NCBI GenBank assembly: GCA_949289215.1
Contig: CASENC010000022.1
Coordinates: 1 to 40,120, forward strand
Reading direction: 5' to 3'
DNA from: an uncultured Bacteroidales bacterium
GTDB lineage: Bacteria > Bacteroidota > Bacteroidia > Bacteroidales > Muribaculaceae
Length of the DNA: 40,120 nt
The notes under the pieces were generated by a model. That model saw nothing but the letters and a program-made list of their open reading frames with translations. It did not search any database and had not been told where the DNA came from. Of this stretch, positions 27,390 to 36,361 are shown one piece after another (positions within the stretch are counted from its first letter, which is position 1; every line of letters begins with the position of its first letter). A program made the translations under genes and the position numbers.

Positions 27390-30281
27390 ATGGAAGAAAA
27401 CATATACGAATACTTGAACCTTACGCCCGCAAAAGGCGACGATGACAAGGTAAAACAGGAACTTGAGGCGCAAATCAAGAAGTGGACCAACCAGCTCACT
27501 CGCCAGGCTGCACGAGCAAAGGCAAAACTTGATGTGCTGAAACGCTTCAAAAGCGAACTTGAGACAAACCCCAATATGCTCAAGGAACACGCCGACAAGT
27601 ATGCCTTACTTATCAAGCAAAAGCGGCAACAGCAAGAAAAAAACATAAGGGAAGATGCTGCAATCTTTGTAGTAAACGGGCAAATCGAGGAATCGGCTCT
27701 TGCCGAAATGGCAAAAAAGAACCCGGCTTTCACTCGCGACGAGATTTTAAAAATAATCGGCGCAACCATAAAGCAGAAAAAGGTTTTCAAGTATAAGGAA
27801 ACAGGCAATGGCAAGGAGATGGATTCTACACTGTTCAAGCGCATCATCGAGGAACTTGCCAAGGTAAAGAAGCGCGACCTATATGATTTCCTTTCAGTAC
27901 CTCCCACGGCACCGGCATCACAAATAGGCAAAATTTGCGATGACTTGTATGCCGAAAACCAAAAGCGACCGGCAAATGATGAAAAAGCCACCATCAACAC
28001 ACTAATAGGGCATTGCAAGACGCAGTTGCTCGATGCCGGGAAACGTGCCGACTATGACTACACTTGCGGTAACCAGTCGTTTGCCGGAGTACGTTCCAAG
28101 ATAGAGCGCATTGCCGCCGGCAGCGAACGAATAATACGCCCCGAACAATACAAGGCCCTGCTTGAAGAATGCACCGAGAGCGGAATGCATCGCGACAAGG
28201 CCGAATACATGATATACACCACCGCCGACAAGCTGAAAGTCACAATCGTTGAGCCGGCCGACAGCGGCAGCCTGCAAATGTGCCGCTTTTGCGGCGCACT
28301 CAACCCTGCCGGGGCAAAAGTGTGTAAACAATGCGGATTACCGATTGTAATTACCTGCCCGCGATGCGGGCGCATAAGTTCCGACCACGACGAGTTGCGG
28401 TGCGTGAAGTGCGGATTTGTGTTTGGCGATTTTCCTCGTGCCGAGGCATTGATAAAAGATGCACAAACCGCATTGAAATACAACAACGTTGACGAGGCTG
28501 TGAGATGCTTGGAAACCGCCGAGAACTTATGGCCCGGCAATCCAAACCTGCAACCTGCCGTCGCAGCTGTGAAAAAGGCACAAGACCGCATAACGACTAC
28601 ACTACCACAAGTGGAAGAATTGTGCGCAAAACACGCTTACTACGGCGCATCGGCATTGCTCGGACAAATAGGATACGGAACCCGAGCCACGGCGTTAAGG
28701 AAAGAAATCGAAGGTGCAATAGCCAATGCCGAGGCATTGATTGCAAAAGCACGAAGCGCCCGCGACACCACCGAGCAGATAGAATGCTACATGCAGGCCT
28801 TGTCGATTTGCGCCGACTGCAATACGGCAAAAGAGAAATTGCAACTCACTCCACCAACTGCACCCGCCCAAGCTTGCGCTTCGGTAGTGGGGAGCAACAT
28901 TCGTGTGGAATGGAGCAAACTGCCATCGAAATATATTCAATATTATGTCGTCCGCAAAGCAGGCGGACGGCCAAATACCCCCTCCGACGGTGAAACGGTG
29001 TGCGAAACGTTCAACAACTCGGTTGACGATATGCAAGCCACGGTGGGCGTAAGCTATTATTATGCCGTGTATGGCAAGTGCGGCAATGTGTTTTCACAAC
29101 GTGCCGCAGTCACCGCAACACCGGCAATGACTGTTGCCGACATAAGCCCAAGTGCGATAACATTTGATGTGCAAGCCACGCAGATAGGTTTCGGCTTCAA
29201 ATTCCCGCCACGGGCAAAGAGCATAGAAATATACCGCGACGGTACCCTCGTCAAGAATGTCACAGGCAGCGCATTCACCGATACAGGCCTTGTCTCCGAC
29301 AAACGGTACCTTTACAAGTTTGTCACGGTATATGAGGATTGTACCGGCCGCAGCCACCGTGCAGCCGGTTTCTCCCAGGCATTAAGCCCCATGGCTCCAC
29401 CAAAACCTGTCGAACTGCGGTATTCCTGGCAAGGAATACTTGCCAACATAGCATGGGATAAGCCAGCAAAGGGCATTGTGTATATTTATGAAAGCGACCG
29501 CCCGTTTGACATACTTGAAAATGCCAAGGTGAATGTTGACAACCTGAAGCACAAAAAGCTCGACATCACCGGCACATCTTATATTTTCAAGAAAGATTAC
29601 AGCGGAATTAAATACTTCCTGCCGGTAACAGTACAAGGCAACATAGGAGTGGCCGGAAAGCAAGTCAAAGTGCTGTCGATGGTAAAACCATCGGGGGTGC
29701 GCTTCGACCGCAACGACACTTTCGTCACTGTCAATTGGTCGTGGAACGCTATATCATCGGTCAGGATTTCGGTACAGGCCGATGGCGGGAACATTCAACG
29801 GTATGACATCGATGCCCCTGCCACTCCACACTACAAGGTGGACATACCCAAGGGAGCAAAATCGTTAAGCATATCGGTGGCATCGAAAATCACTGCAAGC
29901 GGCGAAACGCTCCTTAGCGAGGAAACAAGCCAAGTGATAAGCCTGCAAGCAGTGAAAGTGAACTTTGCCGAAGTAAAAAGCGAGAGCATGTTCGGGTTTA
30001 TAGGCAAGGACAAATACAGCCTCACCGTAAGCTGCGACTCGCCGTTGCCATGCCCGCTTGCATTGCTGATAGCCGAAAATTTCCCTCCCACCAACCTTGT
30101 GAATTACAAGTCATACCTCACAATATCGCCACAAGAATTGAAGCCCGGCATCGAGTTGAAAAAAGAGTTTCGTTACACCCGTGTTCAAAAAGGCAAACCG
30201 GTATATTTCAGGCTCATCGCAACCGACCTCGACCTTGCAAAACAAATAACAATAATACCCGAAACCCGACAAATAAAATAA
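27390..30281 (+). CDS. Cytosolic scaffold: J-like modules, double zinc ribbon, helical repeats, FN3-like domains
   Basis: I know no characterised homologue of this 963-residue protein. Residues about 3-55 and 160-225 each look like degenerate J-domains (IYEYLNL... and DLYDFLSV ... KRADYDY, like the YxILGV ... KRxxYD frame of DnaJ), but neither has the HPD motif that stimulates Hsp70. Four CxxC knuckles follow (C298/C301, C312/C315, C323/C326, C338/C341), forming a double zinc ribbon. Residues about 348-480 look like TPR-type helices. Residues about 490-790 contain fibronectin type III-like repeats, and the tail to 963 is beta-rich. No signal peptide is present. I infer a scaffold that brings clients or the GTPases to the two Hsp70s. 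Domain calls are from pattern only. Confidence 0.75.
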   Translation: MEENIYEYLNLTPAKGDDDKVKQELEAQIKKWTNQLTRQAARAKAKLDVLKRFKSELETNPNMLKEHADKYALLIKQKRQQQEKNIREDAAIFVVNGQIEESALAEMAKKNPAFTRDEILKIIGATIKQKKVFKYKETGNGKEMDSTLFKRIIEELAKVKKRDLYDFLSVPPTAPASQIGKICDDLYAENQKRPANDEKATINTLIGHCKTQLLDAGKRADYDYTCGNQSFAGVRSKIERIAAGSERIIRPEQYKALLEECTESGMHRDKAEYMIYTTADKLKVTIVEPADSGSLQMCRFCGALNPAGAKVCKQCGLPIVITCPRCGRISSDHDELRCVKCGFVFGDFPRAEALIKDAQTALKYNNVDEAVRCLETAENLWPGNPNLQPAVAAVKKAQDRITTTLPQVEELCAKHAYYGASALLGQIGYGTRATALRKEIEGAIANAEALIAKARSARDTTEQIECYMQALSICADCNTAKEKLQLTPPTAPAQACASVVGSNIRVEWSKLPSKYIQYYVVRKAGGRPNTPSDGETVCETFNNSVDDMQATVGVSYYYAVYGKCGNVFSQRAAVTATPAMTVADISPSAITFDVQATQIGFGFKFPPRAKSIEIYRDGTLVKNVTGSAFTDTGLVSDKRYLYKFVTVYEDCTGRSHRAAGFSQALSPMAPPKPVELRYSWQGILANIAWDKPAKGIVYIYESDRPFDILENAKVNVDNLKHKKLDITGTSYIFKKDYSGIKYFLPVTVQGNIGVAGKQVKVLSMVKPSGVRFDRNDTFVTVNWSWNAISSVRISVQADGGNIQRYDIDAPATPHYKVDIPKGAKSLSISVASKITASGETLLSEETSQVISLQAVKVNFAEVKSESMFGFIGKDKYSLTVSCDSPLPCPLALLIAENFPPTNLVNYKSYLTISPQELKPGIELKKEFRYTRVQKGKPVYFRLIATDLDLAKQITIIPETRQIK

Positions 30282-30291
30282 GCCGCAGCAT

Positions 30292-31485
30292 ATGAGCAAA
30301 ATAGTGTGTCCGTACTGTTTCAACACTTTTGAGCGCAACGAGGTTATGTTTCGTTGCAGCAACGAAAACAGTTGCGCCAAGAGTAACGACCCCGAACTAA
30401 GCAAGTTTTGGGGCAGCACACAAAACGTGTGCCCCTGTTTCAAGCCCGATTTTTCCATCATGAGCCTGTTTGGGCGTATGCCTGAATATGGCACCTGCCC
30501 GCAATGCAAGCAAAAGTCGTATCTTGTGATATGCCCGCATTGCCATAACCGCATACCCAAGCACATGGTGAAAGAGAAGGGCTACATAATCTCGATAATC
30601 GGGGCACGAAGCAGCGGCAAGACAATATACATAACCACGCTCATCAACGAATTGTTCCGTTCGGGGCATTGCCTTGGCAACATAGGCATAACGGCTTCGG
30701 CTGTAGCCAATATTCCCGAGAATAACACCCAACTGCGTTATGAGCGAGACTTTTTCAACATAGTTTACAAGAAAGGGGTATGCCCGGCACAAACAAGTGT
30801 CAACGACCCCAAAAGCAAAGTGCCGCTGATATACGAACTTGGGCAACAGGGCAAACAACCAATTTACCTCGTGTTCTATGACACCGCCGGTGAAAATTTC
30901 ACCGACTTGCGGAACATTGCGGCCAATGTTAAGTTCCTCAACCAGTCAGATGCCGTTATATTCCTGCTCGACACTTTCTCCATACCATACGTGCACGACA
31001 AGTTGCGCAGCAGTATGCACCTGCCCGACATTGAAATACGATATGACCGCATCATTTCAAACCTCATCACCCACTTCGAGGAAGGTGAAAAAAACATTCG
31101 CGACACACATTACCACCGCCCCATGGCACTTGTATTCAGCAAAATAGATGCCATACTGCACAACGAGCAGCTCTTCCGCAACACATCGATACCGGGTATG
31201 TCGATGGAACGCAACAGCTCGTTCCTCGACGGCAGCGGTGTAAACCTTGCCGACATCGACAGCATCAGCGACGGACTGCGAGCCGGGCTGAACTCGTGGG
31301 GAGAACAAAACTTTATCAACAGCATGGAAAACCATTACCATAATGTGAAATACTTCGGCATATCGGCACTTGGCGGCGTACCCGACAAGACCGGTAACAT
31401 CAATAATTTGCGCCCTTATCGTGTGCTCGACCCGCTTGTGTGGATATTGCACCAATTCAAATACTCATTGCCCATCGTCAAATAA
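30292..31485 (+). CDS. Zinc-ribbon P-loop GTPase (double-GTPase 2-like)
   Basis: This soluble protein has 397 residues. The N-terminal about 90 residues hold several CxxC pairs (C6/C9, C69/C72, C81/C84 plus C22, C28, C47, C49) and so form zinc-binding ribbons. The P-loop is G104-ARSSGK-T111, the switch II/Walker B motif is FYDTAGE (D197 to E201), and the guanine-specificity motif reads S283-K-I-D286 in place of NKxD. This fits a TRAFAC-type GTPase. The zinc-ribbon-plus-GTPase form and its position before a GAP1-like gene recall the 'double-GTPase' families of predicted bacterial conflict systems; that link is from memory. The gene lies 10 bases after the scaffold gene and 9 before the GAP1-like gene. 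The second GTPase of the operon shares its RSSGK and D-x-AGE signatures. Confidence 0.85.
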   Translation: MSKIVCPYCFNTFERNEVMFRCSNENSCAKSNDPELSKFWGSTQNVCPCFKPDFSIMSLFGRMPEYGTCPQCKQKSYLVICPHCHNRIPKHMVKEKGYIISIIGARSSGKTIYITTLINELFRSGHCLGNIGITASAVANIPENNTQLRYERDFFNIVYKKGVCPAQTSVNDPKSKVPLIYELGQQGKQPIYLVFYDTAGENFTDLRNIAANVKFLNQSDAVIFLLDTFSIPYVHDKLRSSMHLPDIEIRYDRIISNLITHFEEGEKNIRDTHYHRPMALVFSKIDAILHNEQLFRNTSIPGMSMERNSSFLDGSGVNLADIDSISDGLRAGLNSWGEQNFINSMENHYHNVKYFGISALGGVPDKTGNINNLRPYRVLDPLVWILHQFKYSLPIVK

Positions 31486-31494
31486 AATTCAGCT

Positions 31495-33840
31495 ATGAAA
31501 ACCATCGATTGCAAGGAAATATATTATGCCTCGACCGAACATTCCATCATTACCGGGTATGCCGGTTTCGGGGTACGTACCTACACCGAAGGTATGCAGG
31601 CCGACGAAGTGACCGAGATTGTGGAAAAATGCGCACCCGGCTACAGCGTCGAAACCGACCGTATGCTCACTTTCGAGCAAATAAGCCAAAATCCCCGTAC
31701 CGTGTATGACTATGCACCCGCTTACGCATTCAGGCGTGTGGACCTCACATCGGGCGGCACACGTTATGTGCTTAGCCGCACGGTGTATATAGGCATTGAT
31801 TACGGCTACTTTTGCAAACGTGACGGCGCAATGCGCACCGGTGCCAACTATTTTGCCCACCTGCTGGTATTCGACCGCTTACCTTCGTGCAAGTTGTTCG
31901 CAAATATTGGCAACGATGGCTTATTCGTTCCCCGCGATTACACATGTTCTCCCGACAACAAGGAATTACAATCGTTGTTGACAGGAGAACCACAACTGCT
32001 GCCGACGAGGCGGTTGCAGGGCAACGATAACGCAATCCCCATTACAGTGGATTTTGCCCGGTGCATCACAGCCATGCTGCAAGCATACTGCAACGGTAAA
32101 CGTGGCACCGACCCTGCATTATGCAAAATAATAATCAAGGCACCCGAATGTATCACTGCCACACTGGTAAGAACCCTTTCGGAACTGCCCGACGAATTGG
32201 TCGCAGGCAAGCGATTTACCACCAATTATATGCAGGGATACGGCGTGCCCGATGAATATGACATGGTGTTTGTCAACGAGCATAACGAGCGTGAGCTGTA
32301 TGAAGACAGCCATGTGTGTGTAAACCTTTTCGACGGCACTTCCCACAATATCGATGACAATTACATATACAGCAAAATAATTGAATTGGCTGCAGCCGGA
32401 GAAGATGCCACACTAAAGAAACTCGTGGCATACTATCTGAAATCAAATCCGGCAAAAGAGCATGATTATAACTTTGAATATAATATGTTCCTTGTAACCG
32501 AGGCCTCGAAAAACATTTCACTTGACGACTTGTCGGGCGAATTTATCGGCAAAATATGCAATGCCGGCCTCGATGCGAAACAAACAACGCTGTTATGGGA
32601 AAAAATCAACGCCGCCGTCAACAATGGCTTAACTTCGAGCCGTGGGTTGGAAATCAATAAAGCCATAGCTGCAGCCGGATACATTTTACAGCAATGCGGA
32701 CAACATTTGCAATTGACACCCGAAAGCCGCAAATGGATTACCGATACCATAGTGTTTGGCGACCCGTCATATTTGGATAAAGTTACGACCGCCGGCAGCA
32801 TCGATGTGTTGTTGCATATCCTCGACCACAACCTGATAACATCTGAGGAACGTTTTTTTGCATCCCTGAGCCTGTCGCACGACATAACGGTATGGAAAAA
32901 GTTATTGCATTTTTATTTCGACCCCGCACTCGATTCAAACATCACAAGCATAATCGGCCATATCATGCAATGGGGAGTGCCCGATGAAGTGAAAATCGAT
33001 TTGATAAAAGAATTGTTCCCCGTGGAGCGGTGCGGCAACTTGCTGTATGACTACATACTGGAACATACCGGGGAAACGGGTGTGCTGATTGACATAGTGC
33101 GCCGACTGTGCCTTAATTCGCGCGAAGAACGTTTCTCGGCTATACTGAAGCATAGCAATAACGACCCTGCCGTGATAACGATTTTATCACCATTGGTGGC
33201 AGAATATTACATCAACATGGTTACACGCGACCCGGGTTCGGGCATAAAGGCATTGCTTGCGTTTATCGATGCTGTGTCGGCGCCGGTATTCAACAGCATG
33301 GGTGCATCGCGTATAATCGACTCATATGCCGATGCCTGCATGAAAAATCCGGCAGGGTGCGAACGTGAATTACTCGAACGATTAACGGCAGCAAATATTT
33401 CAATAAGCCATGAGGCCGCCGAAAAAATAGCTACCGCCACAAGCCTCATCGACGGCACGGTACCGCCTGTGGTAGATTGTAACATATTGCTTACTGCCAA
33501 CCGCATGGGCAAAGATGCCGGTTACATAAAACTGCTCTATGAGGCTTGGCTCAAGTTGTCTCCGTCAAGGAAAGAAGTTGCCGCATATGCATCGCAAGCC
33601 ACAGGCATGACACCACAAGTCATAGGCGAAATAATCTTGTCAACGTGGCAATCGCCGCTGCGCACCATTCGCGACGACCGCGAAGCCTATGTGCTTGCAA
33701 TTGCCGACAATGCCAAGTGGCGTAACGATGACCGCAAAGCATTCATCAAATCGTGCCAAGACAAGGCGTTGGCAAAGTACCTCTCCGATTCCGACAAATT
33801 TTTCACAAAGTTAACCCGAAAACTATTCAACCGCTCTTGA
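31495..33840 (+). CDS. Large protein resembling GTPase-associated protein 1
   Basis: This cytosolic protein of 781 residues has no catalytic motif I recognise. The N-terminus carries TGYAGFGVRTYTEG (20-33) and RTGANYFAHLLVF (114-126), which resemble the N-terminal region of 'GTPase-associated protein 1' (GAP1) families that travel with paired bacterial GTPases. Residues about 290-780 are mostly helical and repetitive, as in a solenoid. There is no signal peptide, transmembrane helix or cysteine cluster. It sits between the two GTPase genes (9 bases after one, 4 before the other), so it is probably their regulator or effector platform. If it is not GAP1, I would call it an unknown helical-repeat protein. 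No GAP activity can be inferred from the name. Confidence 0.7.
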   Translation: MKTIDCKEIYYASTEHSIITGYAGFGVRTYTEGMQADEVTEIVEKCAPGYSVETDRMLTFEQISQNPRTVYDYAPAYAFRRVDLTSGGTRYVLSRTVYIGIDYGYFCKRDGAMRTGANYFAHLLVFDRLPSCKLFANIGNDGLFVPRDYTCSPDNKELQSLLTGEPQLLPTRRLQGNDNAIPITVDFARCITAMLQAYCNGKRGTDPALCKIIIKAPECITATLVRTLSELPDELVAGKRFTTNYMQGYGVPDEYDMVFVNEHNERELYEDSHVCVNLFDGTSHNIDDNYIYSKIIELAAAGEDATLKKLVAYYLKSNPAKEHDYNFEYNMFLVTEASKNISLDDLSGEFIGKICNAGLDAKQTTLLWEKINAAVNNGLTSSRGLEINKAIAAAGYILQQCGQHLQLTPESRKWITDTIVFGDPSYLDKVTTAGSIDVLLHILDHNLITSEERFFASLSLSHDITVWKKLLHFYFDPALDSNITSIIGHIMQWGVPDEVKIDLIKELFPVERCGNLLYDYILEHTGETGVLIDIVRRLCLNSREERFSAILKHSNNDPAVITILSPLVAEYYINMVTRDPGSGIKALLAFIDAVSAPVFNSMGASRIIDSYADACMKNPAGCERELLERLTAANISISHEAAEKIATATSLIDGTVPPVVDCNILLTANRMGKDAGYIKLLYEAWLKLSPSRKEVAAYASQATGMTPQVIGEIILSTWQSPLRTIRDDREAYVLAIADNAKWRNDDRKAFIKSCQDKALAKYLSDSDKFFTKLTRKLFNRS

Positions 33841-33844
33841 ACGA

Positions 33845-36301
33845 ATGAAACTGCTCAAACTCATATTACCGGCATTGGTTGCCATGATTTTTGTCTCATG
33901 CAAAGACGAAACGGCAAGATATATGCCTTATACACGTGAAGCATATAATGTCGATGGCAATGTAAAGTTTATAAGCGAGAAATATCTCGACAACCGATAC
34001 AGGCTGTATTGCACAAAAAACATATGTTTCGACAAACGCGGGCGCATGACATCGCAACAGCTGATAAAAGGCAACGATACTGTGACCAACCTGATAACAT
34101 ATGGCGAGAACGGGCGCATTACCGGCATAATCTGTAAAGACAGTATAAAATATGCTCCCGTATTCAATACATCGGGCGACCTTATAAAAGAAAGTTTTTC
34201 ATATAATGGTAACGGTACCGGTTGGCACAACGAATATTCTTATAACGATGCCGGGAAAATAACCGCAGAAAAGAGATATGGCTCAGACTCAACCGTGGTT
34301 GATTATGAATATGTGTATGCTCCCAATGGGAAACTGGCGCAAATGAACATAACAGACGGAACTGCAAACAGAAGCATCGAGTGCGACACCGTGACAGGCC
34401 TGCCACGAACCGAAAAGGTGACAAACACCTCAGTGAAAGGCGGTGCGGCCGAACAGTATGATTACAGCTACAAATTTGACGACTTGATTGGTAACTGGAC
34501 AGAACGTAGCATAAAAAAGAACCGCCGGATGCAATCGATTATACGGCGAGAATTTGCTTATTATTCCAAGACCGAACTTGCCGATAGCCTTACCGTGGCA
34601 CCGGCAAAATTCGATGCAAAAACCTACGTCAATATTCCCATTGTTGACAATTTTATCAACGATGTAAGGGCACGGCGCATCAGCAATGCCGGCTCGCCCG
34701 ACAACGTGCTGTTCATAATTCTTATTGCATGCACGGTACTTGGCACAATAGTCGTGCTTTATGTGCTGCGCGAGCCTGTATTTGCCAATTTCTCGGGGCA
34801 CGTACAATCCAATGGCATGAAACGCCTGTGGATGTACAATCCCGAACCATACCTGAAAGTGGGCAGCATGATACTGATGGCCATTGCGGCATTTGCAGCA
34901 TCCATTTTGGTGATACTGATTGTTGGCGGTGCCATCTGGGCGATACTTTGGGTAGTCAGGTTCCTGTTATGGGCACTGGTGGTGGTAGGCTGGATTTGCC
35001 TCGTCGGCGGCATATTGGCATTATGGGGCAAAGAGAGCGCAGGTTGCCTGCCCGCCATAATAGGTGGCGTGATAGTGGGATGGTCTGATGAAATATCCGA
35101 CACAGGCAAAATGCTTGTCGATTGGGGATTTAATGTTATGCAAAGTGCCAATATGCTCAATTGGGGGCTTGAAATATTCTCGAAATACTGGGATGTGCTG
35201 CTTGTAGCTTTTGCCACTCCAATGGTGCTGTTCCTTGCTTTTGCCCTTGTGGTGATAATTATAAATATGTTGCTCAACGGCATTGAATTTATAATCACAC
35301 GCATCTACAGCATTCGTCGTCCATGCCCGGTGTGCGGGTCCACTGCCACACCCGATTATGTGGTGGGAGGCCGCACCCATCCCGTGAGGTTGCAACCCGG
35401 AATATACGGCGTGTTTACTCAACGGTCGCCGCAAACAGGCGAGACGCTGCCCACAATGTTGCTCAACGGCCGTGCAAAACTCACAAGACGATGCCGCCAG
35501 TGCAAACAATACATCGGTTCGGACACAGCACATTCATTTGGCACTGAAGTACATATAGGTTTCGTAGGGCACCGTTCCTCGGGAAAATCATATTTGCTGT
35601 ATAGCGGACTTTCGCTACTGATGCAATCTTATCCCGAACGTTTCACCCAAATCGATTCTTCGAGCGATACCCGCATCGACAGCATGAAACGCCGCATAGA
35701 TGCCCGTAACGACATCCAAACTAATGTGGCAAACCGCTATCGTGCCACGCAACTTATAATGACAAGCCAACGGCGGCCACTGCCCTATCACTTGTTCTTC
35801 TATGATGTGGCAGGCGAGAAGTTCAATGCAGGGTCGAGCAGCCACAAAACGGCCATGGAATTTTACCGCAATGTGCAATCGATAGTATTCATCATCGACC
35901 CGTCGATGCTCGACACATTCGGCACTCCGGCAAGCCCTCGCTTTACGGCATGGGCACAACAAAACGCATCGGGTGAAAAATATAAGGTGGAAAGTTCGTT
36001 CTCGGTACTGAAAGATATACTTGAAACCGTGGGCAGAAAATCAAGCAAGATTGATTTCAACTTTGTATGCGCCAAAGCCGATATGGGTTACTTGCAAGCC
36101 TGCGGTTACAGCTTGACGCCCGACGAAGCCGGTGTGGAACAGTTCATAAGTGCTGAATTGGGGCTTACTAACCTTGTCAACTCGGCACGGGCATCATTCA
36201 ACGAAGTCCATTTCTATGCCGTAAGTGCCATCTCAAGCAACAAAGCCGGCCTTCGCCGCCTGTTCTCCGACCTGCTAAACCAACGTAACGTGTCGCTATA
36301 A
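33845..36301 (+). CDS. Membrane-anchored zinc-ribbon GTPase with lipoprotein-like ectodomain
   Basis: This 818-residue protein begins with a lipoprotein-type signal (IFVSC, C19). Residues 20-285 form a periplasmic domain with repeated aromatic-Gly/Asp motifs (EYSYNDAGK, YVYAPNGK, SFSYNGNG) like YD or MORN-type beta repeats. Hydrophobic segments follow at about 287-307, 340-363, 365-394 and 449-478, with a weaker one near 400-412. A zinc ribbon (C494/C497 and C550/C553) and a GTPase domain (about 570-818) complete it: P-loop G575-HRSSGK-S582, FYDVAGE with D654 to E658, and A743-K-A-D746 in place of NKxD. An odd number of membrane passes would put the GTPase in the cytosol with the rest of the system. 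It is the last gene of the operon, ending at a perfect palindromic terminator, and looks like the sensor or anchor of the system. Confidence 0.83.
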   Translation: MKLLKLILPALVAMIFVSCKDETARYMPYTREAYNVDGNVKFISEKYLDNRYRLYCTKNICFDKRGRMTSQQLIKGNDTVTNLITYGENGRITGIICKDSIKYAPVFNTSGDLIKESFSYNGNGTGWHNEYSYNDAGKITAEKRYGSDSTVVDYEYVYAPNGKLAQMNITDGTANRSIECDTVTGLPRTEKVTNTSVKGGAAEQYDYSYKFDDLIGNWTERSIKKNRRMQSIIRREFAYYSKTELADSLTVAPAKFDAKTYVNIPIVDNFINDVRARRISNAGSPDNVLFIILIACTVLGTIVVLYVLREPVFANFSGHVQSNGMKRLWMYNPEPYLKVGSMILMAIAAFAASILVILIVGGAIWAILWVVRFLLWALVVVGWICLVGGILALWGKESAGCLPAIIGGVIVGWSDEISDTGKMLVDWGFNVMQSANMLNWGLEIFSKYWDVLLVAFATPMVLFLAFALVVIIINMLLNGIEFIITRIYSIRRPCPVCGSTATPDYVVGGRTHPVRLQPGIYGVFTQRSPQTGETLPTMLLNGRAKLTRRCRQCKQYIGSDTAHSFGTEVHIGFVGHRSSGKSYLLYSGLSLLMQSYPERFTQIDSSSDTRIDSMKRRIDARNDIQTNVANRYRATQLIMTSQRRPLPYHLFFYDVAGEKFNAGSSSHKTAMEFYRNVQSIVFIIDPSMLDTFGTPASPRFTAWAQQNASGEKYKVESSFSVLKDILETVGRKSSKIDFNFVCAKADMGYLQACGYSLTPDEAGVEQFISAELGLTNLVNSARASFNEVHFYAVSAISSNKAGLRRLFSDLLNQRNVSL

Positions 36302-36342
36302 AAACAGTAGAGGCGCAAAATTTTGCGCCTCTACTGTTTTTT
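36301..36342. terminator. Perfect palindromic bidirectional terminator
   Basis: Positions 36301-36320 and 36321-36340 are exact reverse complements: a 20-bp-arm palindrome with A-tracts outside, so RNA from either strand folds and ends in U residues. It begins at the last base of the GTPase stop codon and lies 20 bases from the stop codon of the convergent esterase gene, so it serves both. Its GTAGAGGCGC core is related to the repeat at 18325-18486. Confidence 0.9.
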
Positions 36343-36361
36343 GTCACATTCTGCCTTTGGT

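Noticed and set aside
27146-28018. 290-codon minus-strand open frame across the Hsp70-vWA and scaffold genes
   Set aside because: It overlaps the junction of two well-supported plus-strand genes, and its translation is serine- and cysteine-rich with no domain.
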